In this document: one piece after another, positions 60,558 through 64,000 of the stretch
Position numbering within the stretch: position 1 is the first letter of the stretch
Layout of the letters: each line of letters opens with the position of its first letter
Position numbers and translations under genes: made by a program
Assembly: GCA_001657315.1 (NCBI GenBank)
Contig: LYSV01000071.1
Coordinates: 1-64,000 of the forward strand
Direction: 5' to 3'
Source of the DNA: Flammeovirgaceae bacterium BBD 1991-12
Lineage (GTDB): Bacteria > Bacteroidota > Bacteroidia > Cytophagales > Cyclobacteriaceae
Length of the DNA: 64,000 bases
The notes under the pieces: generated by a model
What the model was told of the DNA's origin: nothing
Database searches by the model: none
Seen by the model: the letters and a program-made list of their open reading frames with translations, nothing else

Positions 60558-62213
60558 TCACATTTTTTGAAATTTGAGATCCTTCACCCTTCCGGCATCT
60601 AAAAGAAAACCTGTTACTGAATCACCTGTTCGCTGAAACCGCATAAGCATGTAGTTAAGAGAGAATTGATCCTTATCATAAGGTGTAATCCGTTCAGGCT
60701 CATTGTCATCTACAGTGACGGATAGTGAATCATCTTTCATTGAGACCTCATAAACAACATCCAGCTCTTCACTGTAAAATTTACCCACGAATTCATCCAT
60801 GTTAACAGAGGCAGGGTCAATTGTGGGGATTCTTTTGCCAACAGTTTTCCTGCCGTTCTGGAGGATCACCAGTTCTGAGGTACTGCCTTCCACAATATCT
60901 GAAAATGTGAATTTCAATTCCTCATTCCCTGGTATCTGAAATGTATTGCCTTGTATTCTGAAGATGCCATAAGTCGATCCGTTCCATTTCTGTAAGACAT
61001 TTAAAGAATCATTCTGTACACGGATTTCCAGGGCAATACCAGGTCGTACTTCATAGGTACCCACCAACTGATCCCTGTCAAATTCAGTCACCTGCACCGG
61101 ATCTGCATTTTCTCCACCGGACGATACATCCTCATCATCCATATAGTCTTTTAGCATAATATCCGCGACCTGAAAGCACTTGCCTGTTGGGTTGGCATCA
61201 GCACGATTGGCGAAAACAACCACTGACAATCTATGCTCAGGAAACCTTATCAGATCAGCCCTGAAACCCACAAATGCTCCTCCATGACTGACCGTCTTCA
61301 GCCCTTTATGATCGGCTATAAACAATCCTGCAGCATAATCGATCGTATCTCCATTGTTTAAAACTCCTTGTTCTGTCATAGCCGACCAAAAATCTGGTGT
61401 TAGAACATCTGAAGAATAAAAAGCATTGTCCCATTTAAGAATGTCGTTAACCGAAGTAAAAATGCCGCCATCACCGATCATATCCAGTGTAGTCATACTG
61501 ATCTTATAGGGTCCGTCACCTACTGGTCTGTATCCTGTTGCGCGATTCTTCACAATTTTTGTATGGTCGTTGTGAAAATGTGTTTCTGTCATTCCCAGAG
61601 GATCAAATATTTCTTCTTTAGCAAATTCAGCCATGTTTTTCCCAGCCACCTGATTGACGATCTGCCCTAAAAGCCAGTATCCGGAATTGCTGTAGAGATA
61701 CTCTGAGCCCGGAGCAAAATTCAGATCCTGTTGATTAACCAGCCATTTCATTATATCCTTGTCCTCGTAAAAGTCATCACCGCCGTATCCTTTAAGTGAG
61801 GACAGTGTGAGATAGTCCCTGATCCCACTGGTATGATTCAAAAGGTGTCGCACAGTGATGTTATCAGCATATCCAGGGAAATCAGGAAAAAACTTACTTA
61901 ACCTGTCCTCCATACTTAGTTTACCTTTCCCGGCCAAAAGCACGATGCATGCGGCTGTGAATTGCTTCGAAGTGGATCCTATTCTGAAAACCGAATGTTT
62001 GTCAATGGGAATATCATATTCCAGATTGGCCATACCGTAACCGTTGGCATAAATAAGATCGCCATCTTTAATGATCCCCAGGGCACAACCCGGGACATCA
62101 GGCTTGTCCCATTCCAGAAACAGACGGTCAATGGCTTCCTTTTCCTCAATTTGAGCAAAAGATGAACAGGAAAGAAAAACGAAACAAAGAAGGGGGTGGG
62201 CATATTTTTTCAT
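60558..62213 (-). CDS. serine hydrolase (class C beta-lactamase fold) with C-terminal beta domain
   Basis: The 551-aa exported protein has a signal (LLCFVFLSCSSFAQ). A beta-lactamase-like domain (about 25-350) carries FRIGSTSKQFTA (SxxK), EYLYSNSGYWLLG (YxN) and TVSHGGAFVGF (HxG). A C-terminal region of about 170 residues has two similar beta-sandwich repeats (LVGTYEVRPGIALEI and FVGKFYSEELDVVYEV), as in DUF3471-like tails. It is probably a peptidase or esterase. The signal could also be a lipoprotein type (LSCS). Confidence 0.9.
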   Translation of the reverse strand: MKKYAHPLLCFVFLSCSSFAQIEEKEAIDRLFLEWDKPDVPGCALGIIKDGDLIYANGYGMANLEYDIPIDKHSVFRIGSTSKQFTAACIVLLAGKGKLSMEDRLSKFFPDFPGYADNITVRHLLNHTSGIRDYLTLSSLKGYGGDDFYEDKDIMKWLVNQQDLNFAPGSEYLYSNSGYWLLGQIVNQVAGKNMAEFAKEEIFDPLGMTETHFHNDHTKIVKNRATGYRPVGDGPYKISMTTLDMIGDGGIFTSVNDILKWDNAFYSSDVLTPDFWSAMTEQGVLNNGDTIDYAAGLFIADHKGLKTVSHGGAFVGFRADLIRFPEHRLSVVVFANRADANPTGKCFQVADIMLKDYMDDEDVSSGGENADPVQVTEFDRDQLVGTYEVRPGIALEIRVQNDSLNVLQKWNGSTYGIFRIQGNTFQIPGNEELKFTFSDIVEGSTSELVILQNGRKTVGKRIPTIDPASVNMDEFVGKFYSEELDVVYEVSMKDDSLSVTVDDNEPERITPYDKDQFSLNYMLMRFQRTGDSVTGFLLDAGRVKDLKFQKM

Positions 62214-62286
62214 ATGTATAGTCAGGTTTGCTGGCAGTAGTAATTCTGTATGTACAGCATGTGTTTTACCTACACTGTATTTTTCT

Positions 62287-62321
62287 CTAATCTAAAGGAT
62301 ATTTAACAGGTTTGAAACTGT
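62287..62321 (-). promoter_or_regulatory. shared upstream element of serine hydrolase gene
   Basis: CTAATCTAAAGGATATTTAA with ACAGGTTTGAAACTGT (an imperfect palindrome) repeats the element at 60419-60455. It lies 74 bp upstream of the hydrolase ATG and 94 bp after the LytTR gene stop. Confidence 0.55.
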
Positions 62322-62415
62322 TCAAAAGATGGTATCTGTAGACACATCTGCTTATAGGGCATGTCATCGGTCAGCCAAAAATACGCCGATTGCAAATCCT
62401 GTCTCACAACAGGAT

Positions 62416-63126
62416 TTACTTCCTTAAACCGTCCAAATACCGGGTAACATTTGATTTGTATAGTCTGCCTATAGTTAATTCCTGATTTTGGATAAATATT
62501 TTATTGTATTTGATCTGGTCAGCTTTAGCCATATTGGCTGCAAATGAACGATGAATTCTTACCAGGTCAGGCAGTTTATAAGTATCCAGAAACTCCTGCA
62601 GCCCGGAGTTAACAACAATCGTTCTGTTACTTGCCACGATCTTTAAATAATTTCCCTGTGATTCCACATAAAGAATATCAGAAGAAGCTACACGATGTAT
62701 CGTGCCTCCCGATCTTACGATAAGCTGATGATTGGTTTCCTTGCGGGTTTCCTGATGGGCAGATAGTCGCCTCACTGCCTTTTGTACAGCCGATAAAAAC
62801 CGGGGAAAAGGAATGGGCTTAAGCAAATAATCAAGTGCCTCATATTCATAGCTATCCACGGCATACTCAGCATGGGCTGTGGTAAAAATGACAAGCGGAG
62901 GATCAGGCAAACTTTTTACAAAGTCAATTCCGGTAAGCTCCGGCATATTGATATCGAGAAATACAAGGTTCACCCTGTTCTGATTTAGGAAACCAATGGC
63001 ATCAAGAGGGTTTCTGAACGTTTCAATGAGCTTTAGAAAGTCAATTTTCCGGGTAAAATTCTCAATGATGCCGAGAGCGCGAGGCTCATCATCTACAGCA
63101 ATACATGTTATGCAACCTGCATCCAT
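62416..63126 (-). CDS. LytTR-family response regulator
   Basis: The 236-aa protein has a receiver domain (AVDDEPRALGIIENF, LVFLDINMPELTGIDF with the phospho-Asp, and a conserved Lys in LLKPIPFPRFL) at 1-120. A LytTR DNA-binding domain (LIVRSGGTIHRVASSDILYV, ANMAKADQIKYNKIF) follows at about 130-235. Its ATG overlaps the kinase gene by 19 bp, forming a two-component system. It may regulate the hydrolase and ridA-like genes downstream on the same strand. Confidence 0.94.
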   Translation of the reverse strand: MDAGCITCIAVDDEPRALGIIENFTRKIDFLKLIETFRNPLDAIGFLNQNRVNLVFLDINMPELTGIDFVKSLPDPPLVIFTTAHAEYAVDSYEYEALDYLLKPIPFPRFLSAVQKAVRRLSAHQETRKETNHQLIVRSGGTIHRVASSDILYVESQGNYLKIVASNRTIVVNSGLQEFLDTYKLPDLVRIHRSFAANMAKADQIKYNKIFIQNQELTIGRLYKSNVTRYLDGLRK

Positions 63127-64000
63127 AAATGTAAACTATAGTAGTCCTCGGTATTATCGATCTTAAGCCCATGCCTGCCTGGGTACCTGATCCTAAGCAG
63201 CTTTTTTGTTTTCACATTGCCGCCATTTTCATTATTCCTCCGTGCCCTGTTTGTATTTTTGACATACAGGTCCAGTTGACCATTTTTTTCACTCAGATCA
63301 ATGTAAATGCTGCTGGACAGACCATGTTTATAACCATGCTCAAAAGCATTTTCAATATAATTTAGCATGATCAACGGGCTGATCCTCAATTGTGGGTTAT
63401 CTATGGAAATATCGACACCAAGATGGACCTCTTTGGAGTCAAACCTTTCTTTTTGCAATTCAATATAACTTTCTATCGCTGATATCTCCTCGGAAACAGG
63501 AACATCATCTTTATCGGAAGACCCGATGGTATATCTAAGCGTATCTGTTAAATGGAGTAGTGATTGCTGGATCTTCTCCTCTCCGGAAGTCACGGCTACT
63601 TCATACATATTATTCAAGGTATTGAAGATAAAGTGAGGATCTAACTTTTTCCGAAGTTGTGTATAGGCCTGTTGAGAACTATACAGAGACTTCAGGTTTT
63701 GATATTCTTCCATCCAGTTTTTGGCAGCCACAAGAATGACCGACGAAAGGCCATACCCCAGGTAAACTGAAAAGACATCAAAAAATCCATAGTTCCAGCT
63801 AATCCTGAGATCTCCAGAAATGTCAGATTTCAGATACCAGAAATAACCTTTTGCTGCTAAATATTCAAGGCCCACCATCATCAATGACAGAATGAATATT
63901 CTGGTAAAAGCAGCACTATGAAAACCAAAATTCGGAAGTATGTAATGGACTATAGTGATTAAAAAAACCGCCTTTCCGATGGTAACCAGAACGTACCAGC
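63108..64000 (-). CDS. LytS-like sensor histidine kinase (cut by window end)
   Basis: The track lists 258 aa from a TTG at 63884, but the frame remains open to the window end, so the true start lies outside. N-terminal hydrophobic helices continue upstream. The His_kinase domain has QLRKKLDPHFIFNTLNNMYE (phospho-His) and the ATPase part has MLNYIENAFEHGYKHG. The G-box is shortened, as in the YehU/LytS type. It pairs with the overlapping LytTR regulator. Confidence 0.92.
   Translation of the reverse strand, partial: WYVLVTIGKAVFLITIVHYILPNFGFHSAAFTRIFILSLMMVGLEYLAAKGYFWYLKSDISGDLRISWNYGFFDVFSVYLGYGLSSVILVAAKNWMEEYQNLKSLYSSQQAYTQLRKKLDPHFIFNTLNNMYEVAVTSGEEKIQQSLLHLTDTLRYTIGSSDKDDVPVSEEISAIESYIELQKERFDSKEVHLGVDISIDNPQLRISPLIMLNYIENAFEHGYKHGLSSSIYIDLSEKNGQLDLYVKNTNRARRNNENGGNVKTKKLLRIRYPGRHGLKIDNTEDYYSLHLWMQVA

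Overview
The window reads as chromosomal DNA from a gliding member of the Bacteroidota, most likely the Cytophagia/Cytophagales. I infer this from the gliding ABC genes gldA-gldF-gldG, the type IX secretion gene porD, a T9SS-sorted protein, a FecI/FecR/TonB receptor locus, the block bamD-rpoZ-coaBC-porD-recN, a monomeric NADP isocitrate dehydrogenase, and promoters matching the Bacteroidota TTTG-N19-TAnnTTTG pattern. I saw no rRNA, tRNA or CRISPR array.

Bases 1-4000 are accessory DNA. They hold a GIY-YIG nuclease tail, a 270-bp MITE-like element with terminal inverted repeats and a 7-bp target duplication, a two-gene unknown operon divergent from a small XRE repressor, and an AT-rich three-gene cassette (TIGR04255 protein, unknown protein, HEPN-domain protein). 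A second, closely related XRE gene follows, and both XRE copies are trailed by the same 24-bp hairpin. This cassette is the best candidate for an undescribed toxin-antitoxin or defence module.

Bases 4000-18000 hold assorted metabolism and envelope genes: bestrophin-like channel, beta-helix lipoprotein, AraC regulator, outer-membrane protein, exported YciI-VOC fusion, TlpA-like thioredoxin lipoprotein, icd, CAP protein, panB, a frameshifted PAS histidine kinase, a PyrR-like phosphoribosyltransferase and an Lrp regulator. Bases 18000-24300 hold dnaN and the gliding ABC operon. Bases 24400-30750 are an ECF sigma/FecR/TonB receptor locus ending in a PhoD-type phosphatase, which suggests uptake or processing of an organic phosphate ester.

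Bases 31000-39260 hold a thioredoxin-fold protein, a membrane protein fused to cytochrome c, DUF502, mdh, a cNMP-binding protein and tilS. Bases 39300-47050 hold envelope biogenesis and housekeeping genes (OstA/LptA-like, T9SS cargo, bamD, rpoZ, coaBC, porD, recN). Bases 47100-56600 hold a DASS transporter, a caspase-like exported protein, a TolB-like propeller, a methyltransferase, a LytTR regulator, an intradiol-dioxygenase-like lipoprotein and two YceI proteins. Bases 56500-64000 hold a Crp regulator, a DUF5615/DUF433 toxin-antitoxin pair, two class-C beta-lactamase-fold hydrolases, RidA, and a LytTR two-component system cut by the window end.

Three genes (PAS kinase, coaBC, one yceI) carry a single frame break each. 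Since coaBC should be essential, base-calling or assembly indels must be considered before any biological reading. Several intergenic palindromes belong to dispersed repeat families with more than one copy in the window.
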